The notes under the pieces are model-generated. The model did not search any database. It saw only the letters and a program-made list of their open reading frames with translations, and was not told where the DNA came from. From Chamaecyparis obtusa (Eukaryota; Streptophyta; Pinopsida; Cupressales; Cupressaceae): a DNA stretch of 64,000 nt. The position numbers were made by a program, and so were the translations under genes. Below, piece after piece: positions 13,328 to 26,835 of the stretch. The number at the start of each line of letters is the position of its first letter. Positions within the stretch are counted from its first letter, which is position 1. The DNA lies in the NCBI GenBank assembly GCA_027943335.1, contig BSBK01001578.1, forward strand, positions 617,501 to 681,500, written 5' to 3'.

Positions 13328-16272
13328 CACTGAAAGAATGGTGCAATGGCGTATTATGATAGTGATATGATGCAAAATAATAGAAATAGTGAGAATATCA
13401 ATCACTATTATCAAGGCATAAAATGATGATATATATTCATGATAAAAATGAACAAGATTTATTCATGCATAGAAATGATCTAGAGGGATGTGAAATAAAT
13501 TTGGAGAGTGTAGATTCACCATTGGACAGAGAATGGTAAGGGTTCGAATCTAATGTCCCTGAGATGAAAGTGTTACACTATTATAGCAGTGAAAAGACAA
13601 TGATACATTGAATGCAAAAAATCAATGGTAACAAGCATCAAAGCATTCCAAGAAATGGTAATGCATGATAATTATGAAGATCAAGGAAGAAATAAGTTCC
13701 AACATAGTGGGACAAAGGTTAGAATGTAGGTATGGAAAATTCTCAAATATACATAGATCAAGACACTTATGTGAAGAGGGTAGGGGATAACACTATTATT
13801 AAGAGATCAAGAATGCATGCTACAGTCCATATTGAAAAGAAGTGATGTTACAATGTAAAAATAAGTGATTTTCCATGGATGAAAAACTAATGATCATTTG
13901 TAGAACAATGAAGAAACAATGTTATTCACTATCAATACAATGAAGAGTAAGGAAAACAAGAACATTTGTTGTAAAAGATCTCAGATTCAATACTGATCAT
14001 TGAGCTTTTACCATTTAAAACATCTTCATTTATTTTGGTCCTGTCACAAATGTGTGTGATTGTTATAAAAGGAGTGAACAAATGTTGTCACAAGCGTTAG
14101 AGTGATATCATCTTGAAAAGGTGACCAAGATTGACATTTAGAGGACAATTATAGCAATGATATACAAAATGGTATTGAAACACGATATGTTTAGGATTTT
14201 AATACACTTGCCAGAAGCTTTCTCTGCAAGTATATTTTATTATGTTATTGATTATTGAATAATATATTGGGTTCCTTTGGAGTGTGGGGTTTTTCTCTCG
14301 AAAGGGTTTTCCCATGTAACTATTGGCTTATGGTATGCATGTTATGTGTTATTTTTGTTAAGGTTTTGTAATTGTTATAAAGATCTGATTTTTTTTGCAT
14401 TACCCTCTCCTCAAGATTTATGTAGGAAGTTGTTTTGCTACTTAACTTCCTTAACAATCTATTGATGTTGGATAGCATATCGAGACTGGTGACTTGGTAT
14501 GAGCTTATATTATCGTGGGCACAATCGAGCAGATTAATATGTTGTGAAACTATCGTACGAAAGATTATGTAAATCGGAGTTCATTACCAACATGACGGGT
14601 TTGGCTTCTTCAGTCCCTTATTTGTTGTGAGTGGAAAAAGTCAAGTGGGTTGTTGAAGCTTGTATATTCTATGGTCCCAAGCATTGGCCAGCTAGAAGTA
14701 TATTGTATAGTTGTTTCTTGGAAAACATAACATATGGGAATTGCGCTATAATAGGAGCATTAATTAGTGCGGTGTGTTCACTAGTCTACTATGAATTGTC
14801 AAGGAGTATCATGCATATAAATGGATAAGTTCCTTGGTTAGCCCTCTATATACATTTTTGGGCATTGGGACTTGCCGTATGAGGTCAGTGATAACATTAT
14901 TTAAAGCATTAGATTAGTAACCCTATTTTTTTGTTTCAAAGCAATGTTATATGCCTCAATATGAAATTTGCAAGTCATGTCAAAAATCCAACCTGTCTTG
15001 GGATAAAATTCCAACCTAGGTTGGAATGTCATCTTCTGTCAGGACCAACATCATGTTGAAATCCGATCTACTTAGTAAGTGAAAATCTTGAGACAAGGTT
15101 AAAATCTGGGTTTTCTAATGAAGTTTTCAAACTTGCAACAAGGGATTGGGCTTAAAGATCATATCTTCATTCAAGTGGACATCAAAACATCAACAAGCAT
15201 GGTGAGATTTCGAAGCAAGGACTTGAAATCCAATTTACATTTGAAGATCTGATTCAAGACATGGCGAAGATATGAACTTGACATGGCAAAAGTTTCAAAT
15301 ACTTAGCAAAGTTTTAATGGACCTCAATGAAAAATTCCAAGAGAGGTTGGAAATTTATAATTTCGACCTCCCTTAGGATAAATTCCTAAGGTTATCAATA
15401 TTTTCGCCCAGCAAATGAAATGAATTTTTAAAATGCAAGATGAAAATATTACTTGTTAACAAACAATGTTGATTTGTCAATGTGAAAATTTTGAATGGAG
15501 AGAAAAAAATTCAACTTGTTTGGGAGTTAACATAGAATTGCAATCTTGCAGGTTTGCCAAAGTCAAAAATCCTAACCTAGGTCAGAAATCTGACCTTGGT
15601 TAGGATTCAATTTCAAGTGGTTTAAAAGAGAAATCCAATTGTCATTTGAGTGAAATTCAAACTCCCATCTAGGTCCGCCATGCAGAAAAGGTAAACGAAT
15701 TGTAGTTAAATTGAATGCAAAACCAGGTCGGCCTTCCCAAACCCCAAGAGACACGTTTCTTGAGAAAGAAGCCTATAAAAGAAAGATCAAAGGTAATTAA
15801 CATCAATTGAAAATTGATTATAATCTGATCAGAGGTAAGAGGCGAAGATCAGATTTGAGAAAATAAGTTGGGTGTTTGACAACCTGCAAGGTGGATCAAG
15901 ATGAACTTTGACTGAAATCTCCCAATTGAGATGCAAGTTTAAGATAGACAAGGTGGATTTGAAACAAAAACATGGCAATCAAAGTCAGAAATATGAGATT
16001 TAGATCAGAATTTAAAAGGAACTTCTAGATTTGAATTTCTAAGTGCAAGTATAACTAAAATTTTGTTGTTTGAAAGGTTAATTATAATGGGAATTTTTTC
16101 TTAAAAACAAAACTTGCATTCCATTATTTATAGTTTTGATTCAAATTATTTATCTTACTTTCAGGTTTGGATGCAAGGGATGATGTACAAATGGAGGTAG
16201 CCATGCAAGGTGATGCTCGAGCAAGTGCATGATGAAAGGAAAACATGAAGATTATAAATGATGGAGATAGTT
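13328..16272. other. Unassigned repeat-derived sequence between two inverted LTR-like blocks
   Basis: No coding gene. A perfect B-box-like GGTTCGAATCT at 13541 with a weak A-box-like stretch at about 13511 may be a SINE scrap. At 14270-14330 a phrase typical of copia LTR ends occurs (GGGGTTTTTCTCTCGAAAGG, then GGTTTTCCCATGTAA). A 16-bp imperfect hairpin (CCTAACCTAGGTCAG / CTGACCTTGGTTAGG) lies at about 15571-15606. The last bases before 16273 are purine-rich, as expected of a polypurine tract. Confidence 0.35.
14265..14480 (+). mobile_element. Possible copia-type LTR fragment
   Basis: A GTGTGGGGTTTTTCTC / CGAAAGGGTTTTCCCATG motif resembles the R/U5 region of many plant copia LTRs; the complete copia LTRs at 54.1 and 57.9 kb carry a comparable CCAGGGTTTTTACC / GGGTTTCCCCGTA phrase. 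No partner LTR or coding region nearby. Confidence 0.3.
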
Positions 16273-17640
16273 GTAATGTCCCATGATAGGTTTAGACACA
16301 ATTGGTACATATTTAACTCAAATTCTACATTGTATGTCCTAAGATACAATGATTCAAACTAAGATATTCTTAATAAAAGAATTATCTATTTATTTATTTC
16401 ATCACGTTAAATTATCTATATGTAACATTAATACCCCCATATCCAATCTTATTAGTATTTGAGTTCAATGATGGAAGGAGTAGGTGTTCTCCAAGGTGTC
16501 TATAGACCAACTGCAATGGGCTCCCTCAAAGTTTACAAGTCCAAGCCCATATCCTATCTTGGGACTTTCCCTCAAGGCTTCCGGGATGTTGACCCCTACC
16601 CTATCTTGGGACAGATAGCCATTTCTTAGATTTAGACAAGCCCCTCCTTGGACATACCTCTGTCCTCCCTTCTCAGATTAAAATAGTAGTAAGACTGAAT
16701 ATTAACTCATAGTAGCAGCATAATTCTCTGTCACACAATGCTTACTAGCATTGTAAGTGCTTCATTCCCTTTCTCATCAAATTAGTTAAATATTCAGATA
16801 TATAATTCTCATTGCATTATATATATAAGGATCTCTTATCCTATATCATCATTCTGATATTAAACTCATAGATACATTACAGCACACTTTGCTGTCATGT
16901 ATTCATTTCCTTTCTCGTAAATGATTCATTTTCTTTTCTTATACGTTGGTTGGGTTTTCATCAAAGATGCGTCTCTCCATAAGTAATCGCATCCCTTTCA
17001 AACCATTAGTTTATCTAAACATAATCAGATGCTTCTCTAATTAATATATCGATCATAATGATCATCTTAGTTACGATTCATAATCTCAGACCTGTGTAAT
17101 AAGACTAATTGTTATTATTCATACATCGATAATGTGTTTTATCGATGGGTTTCATTCATCATTATTGCCAGCAATTAATGGAATTTGTAATTCGTACTCT
17201 AATCAATCTTTGTTCATGCCTTCTAGGCACTCCATTGATGATTATGTTCAGATTGCCGTCTCAGCATATTAAGTACAAAAATCTCTGTCAGCATGCCCGA
17301 CTTAATTATATCGATTGATTTTGTTCATCATATAAAATGTGGTAGTCAAAAACAACCTTATTAATATCATCACTGTTCAGTTATTAGGTAATCTCTAACT
17401 TATAATCGTTAGATTACTGCTTTAACATCCTTGTGTATTGATAAATATATTTGTTCAGTGTTTATAATTAAAACTCTTTTGCTTTAAGAGTCTTTGTAAG
17501 TATTGCTGTTTGATCTTAGTTATCTATAATTATATTATAATTTATTTATTTATTTATTTATTTTCGTATTTTAATTTTATTATTATTTACTATTAAATAC
17601 TATTTCAGAAAGGAGACATCATAAAAGAACTATCTTTAGA
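16273..17640 (+). mobile_element. LTR-like block beginning TGTAATGTCCC (plus orientation)
   Basis: Begins TGTAATGTCCC just after a purine-rich stretch (GATGGAGATAG), as an LTR would after its polypurine tract. About 1.3 kb without coding capacity, containing the segment at 16430-16690 homologous to the inverted block at 12.9-13.2 kb. A (TTTA)n run lies at about 17540-17565. The right edge is set where the AT-rich texture ends and is approximate. Could be a solo LTR or one LTR of a non-coding element. Confidence 0.5.
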
Positions 17641-18180
17641 ATTGGGAACATGACAATGGTACAAGCTAATAGCAATTTACAAGTGAAGATGACAAGCAAG
17701 AAGAAGGTATGGCGGTTTGCATTTCAAGTAGATGGAGATGATTACAATACCAAGGTTGAGCAACATCAAGGAAAGCATGGAAACATCAAACAAGGTAGTT
17801 GCAAGTCCATTGAGCCAGTGAAGAAGATCGGGATTATGGAAATGCAAGTGCCATGGTCTAAGTCAACAATCACAAAGCTTGAAGGAGAGATCAATGCAAA
17901 ATCGAGAGTAACATGAAGGAAGAAAGGATTAAGATTATCAATGTTGTCTATCCAAATTTGTTGGAAACCTTAACTAAGGGTGATGATCGAATTGTAAATA
18001 TACACATCTCATAGAATGAGGAAAGTCAGGATAGAAGTCAATTTGAAGTCAAAACATGGGGAAAAATCAAGGCCAAGGAAAATTTGAAGTCTATCTTGAT
18101 TTGAAAGTCAGGATAGAAGTCTTATTTTCATTCATGATATTGGAGTAGGATCACAATGGTTCTTATCAATTAAGGCTTTT
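17641..18180. other. Unassigned; one short lysine-rich frame
   Basis: An 88-codon ATG frame (17650-17916) rich in Lys and Gln has no recognisable domain and probably arises from the purine-rich plus strand. The word TCAGGATAGAAGTC is repeated at about 18027 and 18107. Confidence 0.3.
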
Positions 18181-18350
18181 TAGTTTGTAGCCCCCTTTAT
18201 GAGGCTCCTACTATGTTCCTACAACCTTTGGCCACACGATCTGCCCATAATAATACAACAGTTGAAGTCAGGGATTTGAACTTGCACCCACTATCTGTGT
18301 CTTTCAACTACTTGACCAGCCAGTCTGCCCCATGGGAAATAGTTTGTAGC
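18181..18350 (-). mobile_element. tRNA-derived SINE with 11-bp target-site duplication
   Basis: An exact direct repeat TAGTTTGTAGC at 18181-18191 and 18340-18350 brackets a 148-bp body. On the minus strand the body has an A box (TGGTCAAGTAGTTG, 18319 to 18306) and a near-consensus B box (GTTCAAATCCC, 18281 to 18271), spaced as in a tRNA. The 3' end reads AAAGGGGG rather than a long poly(A). This is the classic structure of a polymerase III retroposon moved by a LINE. Family not identified. Confidence 0.8.
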
Positions 18351-21300
18351 ATTTTTTATATTACCTTAATTGTGGAAAAATAAATATAATTGTTATAATA
18401 TGTTTGAATCTCAACAATCAAGAGTAAGTTTAGGATTAATAAACATACCTGATAATGGATACATTGTTGCATCTAATCTCCACATTTTTGGTCATGAGGA
18501 ATAGCATACTAGAACCAAAGTTGTAATGACCCTCTTGTCGTAAACATGTGTCAAGGTTGACTAGAATTTGTTCCTTCATAAGTTTATTAATGAGGAAAGG
18601 CTATACAATCTAGATTAGGAAGTGTCGCTTATCGTAGAGAGCTGTCCAGATATATTGACTTAGAATCAAGGGTGTGCTACTTCATAAATAGAAGAAATAG
18701 TTTTAGAAGGTACTCAAATCAAATAAAACCCATCTTGACTTAGTCTAAAATTATCAATAATGTATCAGAGAAAGAATGATTAATAACATTGATATGGATC
18801 TTGAGCAAAGCATTTCTAAAAGACAGTGTCAGTGATACCATATAATAGTCAATATGACAATACAGAGGATAGCCATTTAATGACAATGTATGAGAAAAGC
18901 ATGACTGAAACTAGGACAATGGGAATAAGATAGCATGAGGAATACAAAGAATGGAGATCAAAACCCTCACTATTATTGAATGCAACAATGGACATTATCA
19001 TAGATAAAGGTATTTTTGTCAATGGGCATCAAAGGTCATGATGAAATGTAGCAGAGCAGGCCCAAAGAATAGACATTTTTACATATAAAAGACAGTAATT
19101 TGAAGATCAGATCAGAGAGATCAAATGAGGATACCAAAATAGAGGAATTGAAGGTCAAAATTAGTCACTTACAATTTGAAAGACAGTCACAAGTATGCAG
19201 TGAAGCAATGTTTCAAGACAGTGATTTGTAATGTGAATGAGGGGGATCAATAAAGGACAAATGTATGCAATCAGGTATAAATAAGAGATATGAAGGAGAT
19301 GCATAGTTCTAAGGAATGATCAAATTAGTGATTGTCAATGAATGTCAAAGGCGAAATAGTGAATAGTGACTCTAATACTATTATATCAAACACAACGATC
19401 AGAGAAAGTTTTGAGACAACACTTTTTTGAAAAGATAGTTATAAATTGTAACAAATCTTCTTTCTTTATTTAATTTGAATGGAAAATAGTTGATACAAAT
19501 TAGATTTAAAATGTAGAAGTGAAATGCTTTGTTATGTATTCTGATGCAAATGACTATATCTAATTTCAAACTGACACATTTTCCCACAATGGATCAATAA
19601 TTACCATAGCTAGGTTCAACCTAGCTAACTAGTAAATACATGTGCTTCAAGCCCAATCCAACACACACAACTTTGGGTTGTTCTAACTCACTTCCAAAAT
19701 TTTTTGGTGGTTTAAATACACTCATTTCACAAAACAACTCAATAACACTTGTTACATGTTGATGATCCTTCATTGCCTAGGCCCAAACATGCCCTTTCAA
19801 GCCTAATACAAGTGCACGCCAATAACTTGATTCAACCTTTCAAATAATAGGCTAGTAAGGCCTTCTACAACATTCCAATAACAAATCACAACAATACTAT
19901 TATTAACTAAACCAAAAACACCAATGTTTGTATTCAAACCCTCATGTAAATTCAAATTAAATGGCCTTATTTTCTCAAAAATAACCAAATCCAAGGTTGG
20001 AGAACAAAAACTCACTAGTAAATTCAAATTAAGGTTTTGGTGGGAAACCACAAATTTGAATTTCTAAATTTAACCATCTATCTTAACTCAAGGAACTTGA
20101 TCCCCGTGAGTCACAAATGACTTCATCAACCCCATCCAAGACTTAAAACACCAAAATATACATGACTTCCATCACCAAGGATGCGCTTGCATCACATTCA
20201 TCCCCTACAAGGAGTCAATCCTCACTCCAATCAGCCTTGTACTAAGTTGGCAGACGGGGCATGTTGGATGTTAGTGGTAAAACGAGATGCCTAGGTACAA
20301 ACTCCATTCTCTGCTCAATTGTCCTCCCTATTTTTGATTGAAGGTTGATGAATATGGATCTACATCTAATGATTGTAATTTCTTACAAGTATCCAATCAC
20401 AAACCAAAAGTCCAGTTTGTGAAGCAACCCTTTTATTTACACTCAAAGAATCATTGGTAAGTCATATTGGTCCTTTACTTGCAAATGCATGTTAAAAGCA
20501 CTTTTCTACATAAATGAAGGTCTATTGTACCCATCACATACACAAGAAAACCTTTGAAATATATGTTGTTCACACATTTTATCAGTTGGGATGCCAAGTC
20601 ATAGATTTTTAATCAATGATTGAACTTCCTTTGGAAGTCAAAAGACATTCAATGATGTATTTCCAGTTCTTGCATTCTTTCGAGGGCATTGACAACTATT
20701 ATGATCTTAGTGAAGATACTTATTATGGATGATATCATTATAAAAACTCTTATGCATTTTAGTCACATACCTCACTATATATTTGCATCTGCATACCCTT
20801 TTCAGTCATAATGCCTCTTTCTTAATAGTAGGTTGTGATCGATCAATATGACTATCACTATATCATACAAGTTTGAAGTTTAAACTTTAAACATATTTTT
20901 ACTACAAATCAGTAGGTCTCTTTTGCATTGTTAAAAAATTGTGCGGGTTTGTTTTAGGTGAGTAGCATTGTAAAACATTCTTACCAATTGATTCAAACCT
21001 TTGTGATAAGCCCAAACAATAGTGACATCCTCTAGAATCGTTATGGTCCTTAATGAGTTTTTTTTCACTAGCAACCCATGATAAATTCCTGCAAATGCAT
21101 AATAAACATGGGCCATTGCTTTGCTATGAATTTGAGCTTAAACACAATATGTACACAGTCCTATTACTAGGCCCTTGGTTTCAGTTATCATAAATATTAT
21201 GTACACATTATATGGAAGTTGCCAGTGCTTTCAAGTGGTTTAGACCATCGTAGTCTATACATCCAATTGTATACATTTATAAATATTGATTAAAAAAAAA

Positions 21301-22888
21301 TAGCCTAATTAGATCTCAATATGTTAGTTAAACTAAACTTCCTCACTCCCATGAGGCATTAGGAAGCTACAAGGAATTTCAAATGTTATTCACACAGTGA
21401 GGGTACAAGAGGAAACTATCCTAGATTGAAGCCATAACTACTACTTCACACATAGGCTTAGTGAATGTTATGATGCTAGGAATGGTATTTTCCGTTGTAG
21501 CATGCAAAACAAAATAATTTCTATGCCCGTTTTTAGATGATTTTCAAACATACCCTCTCATTCCAGATAATATTAATACTTAGTACATTCAAGTCTACAA
21601 TTCAAGTCCAAAATGGTGCTTCTACATGAAGTTAGCAGAAAAATGAGTAGTCTTTATTAGAGCTATAAAACCTATTAGTTGTGATCGTAGAAAATAAATC
21701 ACAAGAAATAGAAAATAAATCAAAACTATATGCAAATCTTAGCATAACCATTTACACATATATTTGGTGCAATTTAATATTTTACAATAACGACAATAAA
21801 ATGATACCATCTACAATGTATTTATCTAAATCAAGACAAAATGATCAATTATGGGAAACCCTTTGCAAATAAGAAAATCCAAGCATTCCAATGAAAAATG
21901 AAAACCCTCCACAATTTTATTTATTTCATTATTTTTTGCAATATCAAAAAAGAGAAAACCTGGTTTTGTAGCTTGTTTGCTTCTCTTCCTATTCTTTAAG
22001 CTCTCCCATGCTACTTTTCCACCCTACCATTATGAGAATTGGCTATCAAAATGAGGGACAATTTTTGAATCTGCAAACAAAACGACATTCCTTGAGTGAG
22101 TTGAGAATGGGCTAGCATGCATGCTAAAAACTTAGTATCAACTAATAAATCCTTGGTAGATTGTCAATGTTGGATTTAATTTATTTTTTATTAAGCTAAA
22201 TAGGTTATAAAAAATGCAACAAGGCGACATAATAACTAAATGGGTAACCAACAAAATCAAATTTGGAACAACAGAAAAGCCCAACCAAGAGAACAATAGA
22301 GTTGTATCACTACAATAAATAGAGAACACAGTAGAAAAAATAAAAGAACAACCAATTTAGTTTATTTTTGAATAAGATAAATGAATTATAAAAACTATAA
22401 CAAAGCAGCACATTACCAAATACAGAATAAAAAAATCTAAATCTAAATCTAAACAAAAATCCCAATCAAGAGAACAACAGAGATAATGCTATAATAAATG
22501 ATTGAACCTTCTTCTACATTTTTCTCTGCAAACACATATTATTTCCTGCCTTCAAGCTTCCCTAAAATTGCCTCCACAATCATTCACATTGGGAAATTAA
22601 AGGAGTCTAACGTGGAAGCAAAGCATCCTTGCTCACATTTTAAGAAAAATTACAGTCTATTTCTTCTATTATGCATCAAATGAGATCCTTTAAATTTCAT
22701 CCACCATTACTGAAAGCATGAAACCCAATCTTGTAAAACAAATAAATACCCACAATTAATTTCTAAATGGGTTTTATGAGTAATGCAGGACTAGAACAAT
22801 TTACAAATTTACAAATAATTTACAAATGTATAGAATACCTGTACATCACATTTACTTTCAATGTGATAGGAAAACCTAGAAAAAATTC
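18351..22888. other. No gene recognised over about 4.5 kb
   Basis: Only short frames on both strands, none with a recognisable domain. 18.4-19.4 kb is purine-rich with GACAATG-like words (possible non-coding element interior); a GTTGTAATGACCC at about 18520 resembles the TGTAATGTCCC LTR start but has no partner. 19.6-20.3 kb is pyrimidine-rich. The rest is AT-rich with nothing repeated that I could see. Confidence 0.4.
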
Positions 22889-23313
22889 TTAGCTCTGCAA
22901 GAGAGAGAGCCAAAACCGTGAATCATCCATTTTTCTTTCACTACGCTCCAAATCAAAGTCCAAATCCATGTCATTCCCCTGAAGCATTTCCTCTGCAAAT
23001 CCATCAAGATTGGGAGGCAGGCCAAGTTCATCATCTGAGGCTTTTTCTAGAAATTGTATATAGTTTTGGGTATTTGGATCCCCAAAGTCTCTGCATTTGT
23101 ATTCGTTTTCACCCAAATCTTCAATTCATTGAATCCAAAACCAAATTGAAATGGTTGTAGCTGATCACCCAACTGGGTGTTATGAAACAATTTTGAAGCC
23201 CCAAACATGCCCACATTTTTGCCTGTGAAGATGATCTAATTAGGACGCCATGCCTCCTCAATGGCTTTCTTGCCGGCAAGAAGCCGCCTCAATGGCCCAA
23301 CGAACTGAAGCAT
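22889..23313 (-). pseudogene. Unidentified gene remnant, two frames
   Basis: GC-richer than its surroundings. On the minus strand an ATG at 23313 opens a frame beginning MLQFVGPLRRLLAGKKAIEE, stopped by TAG after AWRPN but continuing in frame as GMFGASKLFHNTQLGDQLQP. A second frame, open from about 23125 to the stop at 22889, encodes an acidic C-terminus (SDDELGLPPNLDGFAEEMLQ ... WLSLLQS). Two adjoining protein-like stretches in different frames suggest one gene broken by a frameshift and a stop, or two exons. I do not recognise the family. Confidence 0.4.
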
Positions 23314-23369
23314 GCCCGTTTATATTTTTTAATATGAATTGAGGAAATCTATCCATTTATATTGTTAAA

Positions 23370-23642
23370 TTTGAATTGGGGAAATCAAAGGAGCTGACAT
23401 TTCATAGATAGCTATGTCACGTGGAGATTCGAATTGGGGAAATCAAAGGAAGTGTTCACAGATAGTTATGTCACATGGAGGATATAATGGGTTGGATTTC
23501 TATTCTTAGGAGGATAGTTTGTCAAAGATAATATTAGCATAGTTTATCTTTTTTCACATTTATTGGTAAGAATTATAATGGGTTGGATTTCTACTCTTTT
23601 AGGAGGATAGTTTGTCAAAGATAATTGGTAAGAATTATAATC
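23370..23642 (+). repeat. Two consecutive direct duplications
   Basis: First pair: GAATTGGGGAAATCAAAGGA ... ATGTCAC(G/A)TGGAG at 23370-23427 and 23428-23482. Second pair: TATAATGGGTTGGATTTCTA through GGATAGTTTGTCAAAGATAA at 23483-23532 and 23575-23622. Copies differ by a few substitutions and small indels. Confidence 0.85.
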
Positions 23643-25604
23643 TTCTATATATTTTAAATTATTTTTTAAATAAAATCAATTTGAAGTAATTTTTTCAACT
23701 TTAACAAATGAGTTTATTCCATTTTAAAGGATAAAGGGAAATGACAAATTAAGCATGCCTTAGTCATGTATGTTATATGGCTTGAAATGTATGAAAGATG
23801 TTTTTCAACTTCTTATAGGTAAATAATCAAGGAATATTATAGAGGAGAGTTTGTATAATTTGAGATATGGAGTCTTGTCTTGTGTCTCAAGCATAGACCA
23901 TCTCTTATAACTTTTTAGTCATTCTTGTGCAACCTTTTTACCCTATTTTCCTTCTTTCATTATACTTTTGTAGACCTTTGGTTTTCTTACCAAATTTACG
24001 TACAGCTCCCCCATGCTTCCTTATCTCGTCCAAGCCTTTGGAAACCCGTCTAACCTTTACAAACTATCTTCATTAGTATTTTCTTGTATCTATTTTTTCC
24101 TCCTTGTTGGCATTGTACCCCTCATTGCTATTTTGACATAGATCATGAGATAATACAAGTAAATGTTTGGGAACATAGCTCTATAGATAACAAAAAGCAC
24201 AACATTCATGTGAAAATTTCTAATGCCCTCAAAAAATTCATACCAAATAAGATAATGACATCTCATATGGTATTTTCCCAACCACATGCACATCATTGTC
24301 TCCCCTTCCACACTTAAATTTTTATTTTTCAATTACATAAGGTTTAAAAAAGTTCAACAAATCCATTTTGTGCATATCCTACAATTGTAGTATTCATTGA
24401 GTTGTACCTTTTGGAGGTTCTTGTACTTTTTTAGGGAGTGAATTTGACATGCAATTTGTCAACATGTTGAAATGTAGGAAAGCCACACATTTTGAATTTT
24501 TGTTCCTTTTATATAAATCTCGCAAAACTTTCTCACTTGTGTAAGGAGGGTTGAGGAGATGGTTTATTTTGGACTTTTACTCATGTCTAGGTAGGTTCCA
24601 CTTTTCTACCTTTATTAAGGTTTTTAATTTTTTTCATCCTTTCCTTAGTTACTTTGTGAGAGAATGTGGCATCTTGGGACACAATAGCTTTTCCATTAGC
24701 TTTTACTTTCCCATGTTTATCATCCTCCCGCAAGTTTTTGGTGCAAATAATCAAACTCCACTTCAAGGACATGTTATTTGATGATGCAAATAGTGAGTTG
24801 AAATATTTTTTTAATTTGTGTGAGTACAACAATTGGTACAATATCGTTTGATATCTTTAGTTTTTATGGGGTTGTCTTGCACTCTACAAGGAAACCCAAT
24901 GAAGTTTTGTCTTCTCCTCTGCATATGATATGTTATGTACCTTTCTCTAGCTATTTTTCCTCTGGGCTAGTTTTTTTTAATTCTTTATACTAATATTGAT
25001 AAATGTTTGGGCATTTTGCATTTTATCCAAAAAAGAAATACTTGTCATTTTCTTTGTTTATGCTTGCCAAATTTGCAAATTATTCTGAGGTGAAGATTTG
25101 AAGGTAAAAATTAATATTTGTATTTATGCATATTATTTTTTGATTCCTAACTTTCATATTTGGTGAATCTAATATTAAAATGTATATTTCATTGTTATAC
25201 TTGTAATCTTCAAAAATAAATTATTTATCATTTATGATTTGTAAACATATCAATTAATTTTGAAACTTGTGTTAACAATTCTAATAGACATTGTTGAATG
25301 TTGAGTGGATGCAAATTAAATTTTATAAATTCACATTAATCTAACTATATAATTGTCCACCTAATTATTTTTTGTTGATTTTAATGTAGCTATGTCTATA
25401 ATCAAATTTGACCGTTTGTAAATTGAAAATTGTATATTATAAATTTTGAGAAATAAACTATACTCAAACCATGTGACTCCAATTATGAATGCATAAATTT
25501 AACTTTAAATTTGTGAAAACAAGTTGAAATAATATTGCAAACAAGATATGATGAAATGAAAAGAGATAATTCTTCTATGTTTGTCTTGCGTAGTTCATGA
25601 TAGA
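23643..25604. other. No gene recognised
   Basis: AT-rich. Frames of up to 84 codons on both strands overlap at 24.1-24.85 kb but show no domain. If the LINE that follows was ever longer, its reverse transcriptase part is not recognisable here. Confidence 0.45.
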
Positions 25605-26835
25605 TGTAGGGCCCTCTTTTGGGAGGATTCTCGGAATGGTTTCTCACCACTTTGTAAGTATGAAATGTTACAAGAAGAAAGAGTCATATTAAAGAAATCT
25701 TGGTGTGATAGAGTTAAAGTCTATTGAATAATCAAGTATATTAAAGGTGTATTAGTTGCACAAAGGATAGCTTTCTCAAGTGTATCCATTCCTCTTGAAC
25801 AAGGTATCTTGTTAGAGAAACTCCTCAAATCAAGACAAATAAACCTCTCACAAGCTTAGAAGACAAGTTAATTTGGACTCAATCTCCTTCAAGTAGCTAC
25901 ACAGTAAAGCATAGATACGTTTCAATGTCAAATCATGCTCAGAGTCTTAGAATGAGATATTTTAATTTCTTCCCATCTGATGCAGTTATTCCCAAAGAGG
26001 GTCCTTTCACATGGTTGGGTCTAAAAGGAAGAATTCTAACAATTCAAAGACTAAATACATTTGGTATTGCAACTCTCTTTATTTTATTTTATTTTTTGAG
26101 TTGTTGATTGAGGATAGAAATCATTTGCTTCTTACTTGCCCATTTTCATACTCTTGACAGATATGGATGATAAACAAGCTTCATTGGTATTCTTATCTTG
26201 AAGATAACTTACAAGTGTATTCCAATCATGGCCACTGCTACATATAAATTATTATTTTGAAGTCATTTGGAAAGTGGCTTTAGCATCTATATATAACGTG
26301 GGACTTGTTGTGGGAAAGGAACAAAAGAATTTTCAAGAAGGAAAATAATTCAAATTAAGAAGTTATTGAAAAAATCGCAATGGCTATTTGTAATCTAGTA
26401 TTACCCTATAATTTGGAAAATAAAAATATTGACTCTTTCTTTATGCCATATGATTCACAAATTTTCTCAAAATGAAAATACATCAAGTTACCTTTTAAAT
26501 TCAGTATTTTGAACACCATTATTACAAAAATAAATAGAAAGTAAAGGGGAAACTGCTAGATGTAGGCTGTAACAAATTGACTTTTTATAGAGAAACAAAG
26601 GGGAATCTATACGTATCAAGTCATAAAGGAAAAGTAGTTTCAATATTATCATCTTATCTTCCAAATTAATCAAACAATGTGGCAAAATCCTCGACCTTAT
26701 TAGTAGGGATTAGGTCAAGGCAATCAAAATGAAATTGGAACTGTTTGTAATTGAACATGAGACTCATTGACAATTATCCCTGAAGAAAATAGATGTTAAT
26801 AATTTAAAAATCAAGTGTGCTCTTCAAGAGGCTTG
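25605..26835 (+). pseudogene. LINE ORF2 C-terminal fragment (zf-RVT region and start of RNase H)
   Basis: In pieces across frames the strand encodes the linker typical after plant LINE reverse transcriptases: LFWEDSRNGFSPL at about 25612, then DKLIWTQSPSSSYTVKHRYV at about 25862. A zf-RVT region follows (FTWLGLKGRILTIQRLNTFG at 26010; HLLLTCPFSY at about 26130) and the TWDLLWERNKRIFKK block at about 26310. Many stops and frameshifts. The reverse transcriptase upstream is missing. The RNase H part is interrupted at 26835 by the Tat element and resumes at 45115. These proteins copy LINE RNA at the target site; this copy is inert. Confidence 0.75.

Noticed and set aside
13505..13563. Third SINE, from a perfect GGTTCGAATCT B box
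   Set aside because: The A box is weak and too close to the B box, and no flanking duplication was found; mentioned only within the region entry.
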